Positions 33,844 to 43,457 of a DNA stretch of 64,000 nt are shown here, piece after piece. A program made the translations under genes and the position numbers. The first letter of the stretch is position 1. Every line of letters begins with the position of its first letter. The notes beneath the pieces were generated by a model. The model was given only the letters and a program-made list of their open reading frames with translations. It made no database searches and was not told the origin of the DNA. Location of the stretch: NCBI GenBank assembly GCA_009930305.1, contig RZYM01000002.1, positions 186,001 through 250,000 of the forward strand, read 5' to 3'. Source of the DNA: Bacteroidia bacterium (GTDB lineage Bacteria > Bacteroidota > Bacteroidia > Bacteroidales > Paludibacteraceae).

Positions 33844-35610
33844 TCATTCATCAGAAAATTCTACAAGCAGATTTCTATATGCGCTAAATATTTTCGATTT
33901 TGAAACATAGCCTACATATTTATCTCCATCAATCACAGGGAGATTCCAAGCATGAGTTTGCTCAAACTTTTTCATAACTTCATCCATAGATTCATCTATA
34001 GAAACAGTTGCCGGTGGCGACACCATAAGCTTTTGCACATTGAAGCGATTATATAATTCCGGACGGAACATTATATTACGAATTTCTTCAAGAGTTACTA
34101 CACCAAGAAAGACTCCTGACTCATCAACTACAGGAAAAATATTACGTTTTGATTTTGAAATCAACTTTATTAAATCGCCAAACATTGCCTCCGGTCTAAC
34201 AACTTGTAAATCTGTTTCTATAACATTTTCAGTTTTTAGTAAACTTAAAACTGCTTTGTCTTTATGATGCGTAATCAACTCTCCTTTTTTGGCCAAACGC
34301 ATTGCATATAAACTGTGAGGCTCGAACAATATAATTGTACAATACGACACAACAGAAACAATCATCAAAGGCATAAATAGAGAATAACCTCCTGTTAGTT
34401 CGGCAATTAAGAATATACCTGTTAATGGAGCATGCATAACTCCCGACATCAATCCTGCCATTCCTGCCAATGCAAAATTCTGAGCCGGAACTTGTATGCC
34501 TATAAGTTGCAATACTATTGCTGAGATAAATCCGACAAAACAACCGACAAACAAAGTTGGAGCAAAAATACCACCACAACCACCGGCTGCATTTGTAGCG
34601 GCAGATGCAAATATTTTAAATATCACTATCAACGACATGTAAAATAACACCCAATATTGATTGTCCTTAAAATTGTAAAATAAACTATTATCGAACAATC
34701 CATTAGTATTAATATTAAGCAAAGCTGATATAGAATCATAACCTTCACCATATAACGGAGGTAATAAAAATATCAATGCACTCAGAATCAAACCACCAAC
34801 AACCAGTTTGCCCCAAAAGCTTGTTATTTTACGGAAGAAATCTTCCAACCAATTCATTCCACGGGTAAAATATAATGATGCAAAACCGCATATAACACCT
34901 AATATTAAGTATCCGGGGATGCGATTCAACTCAAATGCCTCACCTTGCATAGAGAACATAACTGCATCACCCATAAGGAAATAAGATACAGCAGTTGCAG
35001 TAACTGACGATATTAGCAATGGAACTATCGAGGTAAAAGTCATATCCAACATTAATACCTCGATGGTAAATACTACACCGGCAATGGGCGCTTTGAAAAT
35101 TCCGCTAATTGCACCTGCAGCTCCACAACCAACCATAAGCATCAATGTCTTCTGATCCATTTTAAAGAACCTGCCAAGATTTGAACCGATTGCCGAACCT
35201 GTAAGTACAACAGGAGCCTCAGCCCCGACCGATCCACCAAAACCTATTGTCACAGAACTTGCTACAACTGAAGTCCACATATTATGCGATTTCAAAATAC
35301 TCTTACGCTGAGATATTGCGTATAGTATTCGAGTAACGCCATGACTTATGTCGTCCTTAACAATATATTTCACAAATAATCCTGACAACAAAATACCTAT
35401 AATCGGGTATAATAAGTACAGAAAATTCTCGGAATCAATATTAAAATTGATAGTTAATAAAGTTTGTATTCCGTGAATTCCCGCCTTAAGCAAGCACGCA
35501 GAAAGAGCAGTAAAAATACCAACAAAAAAGCTTAATAAGATAACAAAACGTTGTGTTGGAATCTTTTTCTCGCGCCAATTCAATAATTTAGTATACCAAT
35601 TCGATATCAT
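33844..35610 (-). CDS. ClC-type chloride channel/transporter with CBS domains
   Basis: About 588 residues. The membrane part has the ion-selectivity motifs GFGGSVGAEAP (Glu of the gate present) and GGIFAPTL. The C-terminal 130 residues are two CBS domains (VVRPEAMFGDLIKLISKSKRNIFPVVDESG, and MVSPPATVSIDESMDEVMKKFEQTHAWNLPVID), likely adenine-nucleotide sensors. The frame runs upstream into the sugar transferase gene; the ATG at 35608-35610, one base after that gene's stop, is chosen. It is probably co-transcribed with it. Confidence 0.9.
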   Translation of the reverse strand: MISNWYTKLLNWREKKIPTQRFVILLSFFVGIFTALSACLLKAGIHGIQTLLTINFNIDSENFLYLLYPIIGILLSGLFVKYIVKDDISHGVTRILYAISQRKSILKSHNMWTSVVASSVTIGFGGSVGAEAPVVLTGSAIGSNLGRFFKMDQKTLMLMVGCGAAGAISGIFKAPIAGVVFTIEVLMLDMTFTSIVPLLISSVTATAVSYFLMGDAVMFSMQGEAFELNRIPGYLILGVICGFASLYFTRGMNWLEDFFRKITSFWGKLVVGGLILSALIFLLPPLYGEGYDSISALLNINTNGLFDNSLFYNFKDNQYWVLFYMSLIVIFKIFASAATNAAGGCGGIFAPTLFVGCFVGFISAIVLQLIGIQVPAQNFALAGMAGLMSGVMHAPLTGIFLIAELTGGYSLFMPLMIVSVVSYCTIILFEPHSLYAMRLAKKGELITHHKDKAVLSLLKTENVIETDLQVVRPEAMFGDLIKLISKSKRNIFPVVDESGVFLGVVTLEEIRNIMFRPELYNRFNVQKLMVSPPATVSIDESMDEVMKKFEQTHAWNLPVIDGDKYVGYVSKSKIFSAYRNLLVEFSDE

Positions 35611-35611
35611 A

Positions 35612-37009
35612 TTAAATTCCTTTACCTGTAATAATTGTCTTAATAGTATATATTGCAATTTTACAATCTACAACTATTGACATGTTTTCCAAATATAAAA
35701 CATCATAATTTGCTCGCTCAATCATTTGTTCAACCGTTTGAGCATATCCAAACTTAACCATTCCCCAAGAAGTCAGACCCGGACGAACATTACTCAACAT
35801 GTAATAATATGGAGCATCTTTTACTATTTGATTAATAAAATATTCTCTTTCGGGACGAGGTCCTATCAAAGACATATCTCCCTTAAGTACATTTAAAAAT
35901 TGAGGCAACTCATCCAATCTGTATTTCCTCAAAAAATGCCCTATCGAAATAATTCTATTATCATCTTTTGATGATAACAAAGCTTGTCCTTTTTCAGCAT
36001 CAATAACCATTGTTCTAAATTTATACATCACAAATGATTTACCATGCAAACCAATACGTTCTTGTTTGTATATAGGCTGTTTATAAATTCTCAATGCGAT
36101 TATTGCGTACACCGGACTCAAAATAATTAGCACTAAGGCAGATACTACAATATCGGCCAATCTTTTTACACTTTTCTGCCATTCGGGCATAACAACCTCT
36201 GTTAAATCAACCATAGGTATACCATAAATATTGGTCAATTTGACACTGCCTGTCAGCAATTCATATCTACTTGGTATAAGTTTAATTTTTACAGATTTGC
36301 CACACAATACATGCATTAAATCATATATTTCCGACTCATTTACTATATCTAACGCAATAATAACTACTGTAATTTTGTACTTCAACAATAGATTCTCTAA
36401 ATCATTTATATTACCAAGTACTGATTTTGAATCTACACAGACTTTACTATCGGAATGGGCATAAGCAAAACCTACAACATTAAATCCCAATGATTTAGGC
36501 ATCGAATCTAAATCAGATTGCAATTTTACAGCTTTTTCTCCTACTCCAATTATTAGAGTATCAAAGCCTATTCGCCTGAGCTGCATATTTTTCTGCGTAA
36601 TTGTGGTAATGCACAAACGTGTAACATAAGTAAATGTGAATTGCATTCCAAATAAAAGCAGATATGATGTGTAAAAAACCGTGTAATCAGATACCGGATC
36701 ATCAATTACGATTGCAAAAAATAATATTAATGTACCAAAAAATGTTGATGTAATAGTTGTCAAAAATTCAGATAACCTCGATTTAAAACACACCTCACCA
36801 TAATATCCAGACAACCAATATATAAATATCCAGAAAATGGGTACCAAAGGAAATAGAATTCTAGCATTATACTGAGGCATAAACAAATTGAGGCTGAATG
36901 GAGATAAGTCAACCTCTATTCGTCTGAAAACATAAAAAATAACCCAAGTTACAAATGCAGAAAGAGCATCAGCAAGAAGATATTTATATAATTGATACTT
37001 AATTTTCAA
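35612..37009 (-). CDS. Polyprenyl-phosphate sugar phosphotransferase (WcaJ/exopolysaccharide type)
   Basis: 465 residues: about five N-terminal membrane helices, a Rossmann-like CoA-binding-type middle domain, and a C-terminal bacterial sugar transferase domain with ADIVVSALVLIILSP, QERIGLHGKSFVMYKFRTM and LRKYRLDELPQFLNVLKGDMSLIGPRPERE. It attaches the first sugar phosphate to undecaprenyl phosphate for surface polysaccharide synthesis. The frame begins with TTG; no earlier ATG fits and the next Met is at residue 45. It starts 5 bases after the YrdC gene. Confidence 0.88.
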   Translation of the reverse strand: MKIKYQLYKYLLADALSAFVTWVIFYVFRRIEVDLSPFSLNLFMPQYNARILFPLVPIFWIFIYWLSGYYGEVCFKSRLSEFLTTITSTFFGTLILFFAIVIDDPVSDYTVFYTSYLLLFGMQFTFTYVTRLCITTITQKNMQLRRIGFDTLIIGVGEKAVKLQSDLDSMPKSLGFNVVGFAYAHSDSKVCVDSKSVLGNINDLENLLLKYKITVVIIALDIVNESEIYDLMHVLCGKSVKIKLIPSRYELLTGSVKLTNIYGIPMVDLTEVVMPEWQKSVKRLADIVVSALVLIILSPVYAIIALRIYKQPIYKQERIGLHGKSFVMYKFRTMVIDAEKGQALLSSKDDNRIISIGHFLRKYRLDELPQFLNVLKGDMSLIGPRPEREYFINQIVKDAPYYYMLSNVRPGLTSWGMVKFGYAQTVEQMIERANYDVLYLENMSIVVDCKIAIYTIKTIITGKGI

Positions 37010-37014
37010 ATCTA

Positions 37015-37599
37015 TTAGTTTCTTAGGATGACAAAAGTACCATTTTTTTTCAACTTAATTATAGATGACGCCTGTTTTTGTAGAATATCGTCCTGACGAT
37101 ATTCTACAATATAATCCATTTGCTCTTTTATTTTGTCCGATATTTCGGCAAAGTATTGAGGTGAGGGTTCCCCGCTTATATTTGCAGAGGTTGAAACAAT
37201 TGGACGTCTAAATGCAGAACACAATTGCTTTGAAAACTTTTCTGACGTTATCCTTATTCCAATACTACCATCATCTGCAATAAGATTGGCAGCTAGATTT
37301 TTTGCTTGAGGATAAATTATAGTAAGAGGCTTATCTGCAAGTTCTGCAAGATCCCATGCTATATCAGGGATTTCGTCAACATAACTCTGAATTCGGGCCA
37401 TTCCATCGGTAATCACTAACATTGATTTAGAATCATCACGCTGCTTTATTTTAAATATTTTTTCGACTGCCTCTGCATTTGATGCATCACATCCGATTCC
37501 CCAAATAGTGTCAGTAGGATATAGTATAATTCCGCCAACACGTAAAACTTCTATTGTTTTCTTTACTTCGTCAGATATTATTTTTTCATAATTATCCAT
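37015..37599 (-). CDS. tsaC: Threonylcarbamoyl-AMP synthase (YrdC/Sua5 family)
   Basis: About 194 residues with LRVGGIILYPTDTIWGIGCDA, KQRDDSKSML and SIGIRITSE, the ATP/threonine-site motifs of TsaC, and STSANISGEPSP near the C-terminus. It makes the precursor for the t6A modification of ANN-decoding tRNAs. ATG at 37597-37599 is chosen over the GTG two codons upstream. A strong AGGAGG ribosome-binding site lies 5 bases before it, which is unusual for Bacteroidetes. Confidence 0.88.
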   Translation of the reverse strand: MDNYEKIISDEVKKTIEVLRVGGIILYPTDTIWGIGCDASNAEAVEKIFKIKQRDDSKSMLVITDGMARIQSYVDEIPDIAWDLAELADKPLTIIYPQAKNLAANLIADDGSIGIRITSEKFSKQLCSAFRRPIVSTSANISGEPSPQYFAEISDKIKEQMDYIVEYRQDDILQKQASSIIKLKKNGTFVILRN

Positions 37600-37655
37600 A
37601 TACACCTCCTTATTTTTAAAATATTATACGTATTTTTACCGATTGTATTTTTGCG
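37593..37655. promoter_or_regulatory. Divergent start region of tsaC and recJ
   Basis: On the minus strand AAGGAGGTG ends four bases before the tsaC ATG. On the plus strand TATTTTTG at 37646-37653 is the recJ -7 box. The predicted recJ transcript starts near 37660, which excludes the GTG at 37656 as its start codon. Confidence 0.5.
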
Positions 37656-37700
37656 GTGGCAAATTTACATTATTCCTTGCTATATACAAACAAAACATAT

Positions 37701-39428
37701 ATGCTTAATCACAAATGGATTATTAACGAATTAACTGAAGAACAAAAAAAATGTAAAGAAGAACTAGTCAAACAACTCAACATCAGCCCTATTATCTGTA
37801 CATTGTTGGTACAAAGAGGTATTTACACTTATGAAGAAGCTAAAAAGTTCTTCCGTCCTCAGTTAAGCCAAATCCATGATCCGTTTCTACTGAACGACAT
37901 GGACAAAGCAGTCGAGAGATTAAATTTAGCAATGGGTAAAAAGGAAAAAATCCTTATTTACGGCGATTATGATGTGGATGGTACTACCGCGGTAGCATTG
38001 GTTTACAAATTCTTACAACAATTTTATTCAAACATAGATTTTTACATCCCAGACAGATACGATGAAGGATATGGCGTATCATACAAAGGTATTGACTATG
38101 CAGCTGAAAATGGTTTTTCATTAATTATCGTACTTGACTGTGGTATTAAAGCCATAAAAAAAGTTAAATATGCAAAAGATCGTCAAATTGATATTATTAT
38201 TTGCGATCATCACACTCCTGATGAACAACTACCTGAAGCAGTTGCCGTATTAGACCCCAAGCGTTTGGACACAACATACCCATACGGACACTTATCCGGA
38301 TGCGGTGTAGGTTTTAAGTTGATGCAGGCTTTTGCCATTAACAATCGTATCCCTTTTGAACGTTTAACTCAACATCTTGATTTATTGGCTGTAAGTATCG
38401 CATCAGACATAGTTCCTATAACAGGAGAAAATAGAGTTTTGATGACTTTCGGACTAAAGCAACTCAATTCAAATCCTAGCATGGGTCTACAAGCTATTAT
38501 TGATTTATGCGGACTTCAAGGTAAGGAAGTAACTGTAAGTGATATAGTATTTAAAATAGGCCCTCGTATTAATGCATCAGGAAGAATGTATTCGGGTCGT
38601 GAAGCTGTTGAACTTTTAACTTCAAAAGATCGCGATTTTGCAAAAGAAAAGAGCACATGTATTGACCAATATAACCAAGAAAGAAAAGACTTAGATAAAA
38701 AGACTACGGTTGATGCTCAAGACTTCATAAATGGAGATGAACATTTTGAGAACCGCAATTCTATAGTAGTTTATAACTCCGAATGGAGTAAAGGAGTAAT
38801 CGGAATTGTTGCATCAAGATTAAGCGAACAATATTATCGTCCTTCTGTTGTACTAACATTATCTAATGGATTCGCAACAGGTTCGGCACGTTCTGTCAGC
38901 GGATTTGATATTTACAAGGCTATTGATTCTTGCAGAGATTTATTAGAAAATTTTGGAGGTCATATTTATGCCGCCGGCTTGACATTGAAAGAAGAAAACG
39001 TTAATGAGTTTTCCCGTCGATTCGATGAATATGTAACTACAAACATGGATGAAGACCAAAAAATTCCACAAATTGAGGTTGATTCAATAATACATTTCAG
39101 TGAAATTACTCCTAAATTTTTTAGCATCATACAAAAATTTGCACCATTTGGTCCTGACAATATGAAACCTGTGTTTATAACAGAAAACGTAAAGGACTAT
39201 GGTACAAGTAGATTGGTAGGGCGAGATTTAGATCACTTCAAATTAGACTTAACTGAAGACTCATCACCGGATATAATTATGAACGGAATCGCTTTTGGTA
39301 AAGGGAAGCAATTTAATGAGCACATAAAAGCTAAAAAAACATTTAATGTTTGCTACACATTAGAAGAAAATAACTTTGCCGGAAAGGAATCTATACAACT
39401 TCTGATTAAAGATATTAAAACCGATTAA
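37701..39428 (+). CDS. recJ: Single-stranded-DNA-specific exonuclease RecJ
   Basis: About 575 residues. DHH-family motifs are present in order: YGDYDVDGTTAVALVY, LDCGI, CDHHTPDE, then the DHHA1 domain with GRINASGRM-type and SARSVSGFDIY..FGGHIYAAG segments, and a C-terminal OB fold. It degrades 5' single-stranded ends in recombination and mismatch repair. The frame reaches back to a GTG at 37656, but the promoter position favours the ATG at 37701 (MLNHKWIINEL). Confidence 0.93.
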   Translation: MLNHKWIINELTEEQKKCKEELVKQLNISPIICTLLVQRGIYTYEEAKKFFRPQLSQIHDPFLLNDMDKAVERLNLAMGKKEKILIYGDYDVDGTTAVALVYKFLQQFYSNIDFYIPDRYDEGYGVSYKGIDYAAENGFSLIIVLDCGIKAIKKVKYAKDRQIDIIICDHHTPDEQLPEAVAVLDPKRLDTTYPYGHLSGCGVGFKLMQAFAINNRIPFERLTQHLDLLAVSIASDIVPITGENRVLMTFGLKQLNSNPSMGLQAIIDLCGLQGKEVTVSDIVFKIGPRINASGRMYSGREAVELLTSKDRDFAKEKSTCIDQYNQERKDLDKKTTVDAQDFINGDEHFENRNSIVVYNSEWSKGVIGIVASRLSEQYYRPSVVLTLSNGFATGSARSVSGFDIYKAIDSCRDLLENFGGHIYAAGLTLKEENVNEFSRRFDEYVTTNMDEDQKIPQIEVDSIIHFSEITPKFFSIIQKFAPFGPDNMKPVFITENVKDYGTSRLVGRDLDHFKLDLTEDSSPDIIMNGIAFGKGKQFNEHIKAKKTFNVCYTLEENNFAGKESIQLLIKDIKTD

Positions 39429-39448
39429 TCAGCTGATTATAATAGATT

Positions 39449-39484
39449 ATGATTCATACATTCTACAAAGAGTGTGTGAATCAT
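39449..39484. terminator. Possible terminator between recJ and purF
   Basis: An inverted repeat, ATGATTCATACA with TGTGTGAATCAT (one mismatch in 12 pairs), lies between the convergent genes and overlaps the purF stop codon. T runs are weak on both sides. Confidence 0.4.
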
Positions 39485-41355
39485 TTGTTTTCATAATAGT
39501 TTATATACGATTGATTTAAACGCTTATTACCTCCCGGCGTAGGATAATTACCTGAAAAATACCAATCACCGGTATTATTTTTACATGCCTCATGTAATCC
39601 TTCCAGACTCTGAAAGATAACATCAATGGGACAACTAACCTCATTAGGAGTTAATAACTCCGCTATTTTTGCAGAAATTTGTTTCGCTGAAAATGGAGCA
39701 TAAATTTCTTTTATGTAATTCACTATTTGCTCCTTTGGAAAAAATTCTTGTCGTTTTGATTTCTCGTATACTTCATCTAAAATATATTCCGAATTATTGT
39801 CATGCAACAATGCAACTGCAGCCTTAAATGCAATAAAATCTTCTAAAGATGACATGTCTATTCCATAGAAATCGGGATAGCGTATTTGAGGAGATGAGGA
39901 TACAATAACAATCTTTTTAGGTTCTAATCTTGCTAATATTCTAATAATACTCTGCCTCAATGTAGTGCCTCTAACAATGCTATCATCAATAACGACAAGA
40001 TTATCTTTATGCGGGATTATGCTGCCATAAGTAATATCATATACATGTGCCGCTAATTCGTTACGAATATTTCCTTCGGATATAAACGTTCTTAACTTAA
40101 TATCCTTGATTGCTACTTTCTCTGTGCGTATGGACATTGACAACAATTTATCCAAATATTTTGGAGTAAGTTTGCCAACATTATTACGAATTCGTTCGTT
40201 CTTAATATCATTAAGATAATTATTTAATCCTTGAACCATACCAAAAAATGCGACTTCTGCAGTATTAGGAATAAAAGAAAATACCGAATTTTGTGTATCC
40301 TGTTCTATAGATTTCAATATATCCGGAACCAGATTAGATCCCAAAGCCTTACGTTCACAATATATATCACGATCACTACCTCTTGAAAAATATATTCTCT
40401 CAAACGAACATGATTTACGTTCTTTTGCTTCAATTACTTGTGATATTCGCAAATTACCATTATTTCCTATGATCAAAGCTTGCCCCGGCTCTAACTCACA
40501 AATCTTATCTACAGAAAGATTTAAGGCTGTTTGAATAACCGGTCGCTCTGATGCTACTACAACTAACTCTTCATCAGCATAATAAAACGCAGGTCTAATT
40601 CCCCATGGATCTCTAAAAGTAAAACTTTCGCCACTGCCTGTCAAACCGCATATCACATAGCCTCCATCCCACATATTAGCAGCACTACTCAGTACATTCT
40701 CAATACATATATGTTGCTCAATATAATTAGACATACATGTTGGAGATTTCTTGCTCTTCCTTGCCTTTGAGTACAATCTCTCAACCTCTCTATCTAAGCG
40801 ATGTCCCAATTGCTCCAATATAATAAATGTATCGGCGTACTGACGAGGATGTTGTCCCATACTGCTTATAGAATCAAAAACCTCATCGACATTAGTCAAA
40901 TTAAAATTACCACATATTGTAAGATTCCTTGAGCGATAATTATCTCTCCGCATAAATGGATGTACATAAGATAAACCCGATCTGCCGGTAGTACTATATC
41001 TTAGATGCCCCATATATAATTCACCTGCAAAAGGGACAGCAGACTTAGCATATTCTGCATCATGAAGCTTTTCTGATGGAATTTTATTAATTTGTGTGTG
41101 AGCAGTATTAAATATTTCACTAATTGAACCTGAGCCTTCTGCTCTTTCTCTAAACATAAACTCCTCACCCGCTTGCATATCAAGTTTTACACATGCCATT
41201 CCTGCACCCTCTTGACCTCTATTATGCTGTTTCTCCATAAGCAAGTATAGTTTATTTAAACCATACATCCATGAGCCGTATTTTTGTTCGTAAAACTGTA
41301 AAGGTTTTCTTAAACGAACCATTGCGACACCACATTCATGCTTTAGAGTTTCCAT
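39481..41355 (-). CDS. purF: Amidophosphoribosyltransferase (PurF, long Bacteroidetes form)
   Basis: 624 residues. The class II glutamine amidotransferase domain starts METLKHECGVAM; Cys8 would become the N-terminal nucleophile after processing. It has HLRYSTTGRSG and the CGNFNLTN loop. The phosphoribosyltransferase half has the PRPP motif LVVIDDSIVRGTT and FYGIDM. It makes 5-phosphoribosylamine, the first purine intermediate. It is over 100 residues longer than typical PurF, as in the long Bacteroidetes form, ending in GDWYFSGNYPTPGGNKRLNQ. It follows glmS by 5 bases. A shorter canonical PurF elsewhere in the genome is possible. Confidence 0.85.
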   Translation of the reverse strand: METLKHECGVAMVRLRKPLQFYEQKYGSWMYGLNKLYLLMEKQHNRGQEGAGMACVKLDMQAGEEFMFRERAEGSGSISEIFNTAHTQINKIPSEKLHDAEYAKSAVPFAGELYMGHLRYSTTGRSGLSYVHPFMRRDNYRSRNLTICGNFNLTNVDEVFDSISSMGQHPRQYADTFIILEQLGHRLDREVERLYSKARKSKKSPTCMSNYIEQHICIENVLSSAANMWDGGYVICGLTGSGESFTFRDPWGIRPAFYYADEELVVVASERPVIQTALNLSVDKICELEPGQALIIGNNGNLRISQVIEAKERKSCSFERIYFSRGSDRDIYCERKALGSNLVPDILKSIEQDTQNSVFSFIPNTAEVAFFGMVQGLNNYLNDIKNERIRNNVGKLTPKYLDKLLSMSIRTEKVAIKDIKLRTFISEGNIRNELAAHVYDITYGSIIPHKDNLVVIDDSIVRGTTLRQSIIRILARLEPKKIVIVSSSPQIRYPDFYGIDMSSLEDFIAFKAAVALLHDNNSEYILDEVYEKSKRQEFFPKEQIVNYIKEIYAPFSAKQISAKIAELLTPNEVSCPIDVIFQSLEGLHEACKNNTGDWYFSGNYPTPGGNKRLNQSYINYYENK

Positions 41356-41360
41356 ATTAA

Positions 41361-43205
41361 TTATTCTACGGTAACCGATTTTGCCAAGTTACGAGGTTGA
41401 TCGACATTTCTACCTTTGTTAACCGCTATATAATAAGCAAATAATTGTAGTGGTATAGCTGATACTATAGGCGCAAACATTTCTAATGTTTTTGGTATCT
41501 CTATACAATAATCTACAATAGAAGAAACGACCTCATCACCTTCAGTAACAACTGCTATAACCTTACCTTTTCTTGCTTTTATCTCTTGAATATTACTCAC
41601 AGTTTTTTCATAAATCCTATCTGATGTAGCCAATGCAACTACAGGCATCTCATTATCTATTAGAGCAATAGGGCCATGCTTCATTTCTGCAGCAGGATAG
41701 CCTTCGGCATGTATATAAGAAATTTCTTTCAGCTTTAAAGCTCCTTCTAAAGCTGCCGGATAATTATATCCTCTGCCTAAATAAATGAAATTGTGAGCGT
41801 AGGTAAATATTTTTGACAAATCGCGTATTTTATCGTCAAGTTTCAATACTTCTTTTAGTTTATTAGGAATATCTTGCAATTCCTGAATAATCTCAACGTA
41901 ATGCTCATTACTAATTGTTCCACGTAGTTTAGCTATAGTAAGTGCTAACATTGATAACACTGTTATTTGTCCGGTAAATGCTTTAGTTGATGCAACCCCT
42001 ATCTCAGGACCGACATGTATATAAGATCCGGAATCAGTTGCCCTTGCAATAGACGATCCCACAACGTTACATATTCCATAAATAAAGGCTCCTTGCTGCT
42101 TAGCAATATCAACAGCCGCCAAAGTATCAGCAGTTTCACCTGATTGCGATATTGCTATAACAATGTCATTTTTGTATATTATCGGATGCCTGTATCTAAA
42201 CTCTGAAGCATATTCAACTTCTACAGGTATTCTGCATAAATCTTCTAAAAGAAACTCTCCTATTAGTGCTGCATGCCAAGATGTGCCACAAGCAACAATA
42301 ATAATACGTTTAGCATTAAGAAATTTATCTTTATTATCTACAACTCCTGATAAAACCACTTCTGTTCCTTCTACATTTATACGTCCTCTTATACAATCAA
42401 CTAAGGTTTGTTGTTGCTCGTGAATCTCTTTCAACATAAAATTTTCATATCCACCTTTTTCAAGTTGACTTAGATTCATCTTTAATGTTGTAACTTCTGC
42501 TGTTTGTTCAACATCAGACAGATTTAATAACTTAACACCATTTTTTCTATCAATTACTACAACTTCTTCATCATTAACATATACAACCTTATCTGTGTAT
42601 TCTACAATAGGTGTGGCATCAGACGCTAAAAAATATTCATTGTCACCTATACCTACAACTAATGGACTACTTTTTCTTGCGGCTACTATCTGATTTGGAT
42701 TTTCTTTATCAATGACAGCTATTGCATAAGCGCCTATTACTTGGGCAAGAGCTATTTGTACTGCATGACACAAATCTACCTTATTTGTCTTTTTTACATA
42801 TTCAATGAATTGAACTAAGACCTCTGTATCAGTGGTACTTTTAAATGTGTATCCCTGACGTAACAGCTCTTTTTTAATTACAGCATAGTTCTCAATAATT
42901 CCGTTGTGAATCAAAGCAATTGTTTCTGACTGCGAGTAGTGTGGATGAGCATTTTCATTGTTAGGTTCGCCATGAGTTGCCCAACGTGTATGAGCAATAC
43001 CTATAGTGCCTGATACATCTTGCGACTCAACTAAAGATTCCAAATCAGAAACTTTTCCTTTTGTTTTGTAAACATTAAGTTCTTGTTTCTCATTCATAAA
43101 AGCCACACCTGCACTATCGTATCCCCTATACTCCAAACGATGCAAACCCTTAATCAAAATAGGATAAGCTTGCTGATTTCCGATATATCCAACAATACCA
43201 CACAT
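41361..43205 (-). CDS. glmS: Glutamine-fructose-6-phosphate aminotransferase (isomerizing)
   Basis: 614 residues, standard length. MCGIVGYIG has the N-terminal Cys nucleophile, and HTRWATHGEPNNENAHPH and the HNGIIENY loop complete the glutaminase site. Two SIS domains follow (about 290-430 and 460-600) with SQSGETADTLAA and the C-terminal DQPRNLAKSVTVE, whose Lys and Glu are catalytic. It makes glucosamine-6-phosphate for peptidoglycan and LPS. It leads the glmS-purF operon; I see no glmS ribozyme in its leader. Confidence 0.95.
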   Translation of the reverse strand: MCGIVGYIGNQQAYPILIKGLHRLEYRGYDSAGVAFMNEKQELNVYKTKGKVSDLESLVESQDVSGTIGIAHTRWATHGEPNNENAHPHYSQSETIALIHNGIIENYAVIKKELLRQGYTFKSTTDTEVLVQFIEYVKKTNKVDLCHAVQIALAQVIGAYAIAVIDKENPNQIVAARKSSPLVVGIGDNEYFLASDATPIVEYTDKVVYVNDEEVVVIDRKNGVKLLNLSDVEQTAEVTTLKMNLSQLEKGGYENFMLKEIHEQQQTLVDCIRGRINVEGTEVVLSGVVDNKDKFLNAKRIIIVACGTSWHAALIGEFLLEDLCRIPVEVEYASEFRYRHPIIYKNDIVIAISQSGETADTLAAVDIAKQQGAFIYGICNVVGSSIARATDSGSYIHVGPEIGVASTKAFTGQITVLSMLALTIAKLRGTISNEHYVEIIQELQDIPNKLKEVLKLDDKIRDLSKIFTYAHNFIYLGRGYNYPAALEGALKLKEISYIHAEGYPAAEMKHGPIALIDNEMPVVALATSDRIYEKTVSNIQEIKARKGKVIAVVTEGDEVVSSIVDYCIEIPKTLEMFAPIVSAIPLQLFAYYIAVNKGRNVDQPRNLAKSVTVE

Positions 43206-43232
43206 AATTGGTTTTTATATAATAATTCTTTA

Positions 43233-43240
43233 CAAAGGTA
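43233..43240 (-). promoter_or_regulatory. Promoter -7 box of glmS-purF
   Basis: TACCTTTG on the minus strand, 27 bases upstream of glmS. The remaining 170 bases up to the carA promoter are AT-rich and show no gene. Confidence 0.6.
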
Positions 43241-43410
43241 CCATACTAATAAACATAATTTATTGTCCACTGCATTAAAAGGATTTATGTTTTATTCAAA
43301 ATTTCAAATTAGTAACAAAGTAAGATTCTAAGAACCAGTTTGTAATCAAAACAACTTAATCTATAACAAATTATCAAAGTACATTATAAAAATCTAACAC
43401 AAACTGCTTT

Positions 43411-43444
43411 TTTGCTTATACATTTCCATAAATTACTATCTTTG
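43411..43444 (+). promoter_or_regulatory. Promoter of carAB
   Basis: TTTG (43411-43414), a 22-base spacer, then TATCTTTG (43437-43444): both elements of the Bacteroidetes consensus at proper spacing, 14 bases before the carA ATG. No obvious pyrimidine attenuator fits in the short leader. Confidence 0.7.
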
Positions 43445-43457
43445 CAATGTATTAATA

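Noticed and set aside
27306-37599. Two YrdC-family genes as a recent duplication
   Set aside because: The two proteins share only fold motifs and differ in key segments (YAFG versus WGIG), so they are separate subfamilies (YciO-like and TsaC-like), not a recent repeat.
39426-39437. AATCAGCTGATT palindrome after recJ
   Set aside because: A 12-base AT-rich palindrome at the recJ stop without flanking signals is likely chance; no operator or att-site context is seen.
43206-43457. glmS ribozyme or pyrimidine attenuator in the glmS-carA gap
   Set aside because: The gap is AT-rich, has only two divergent promoters and lacks the ribozyme core or any terminator hairpin.
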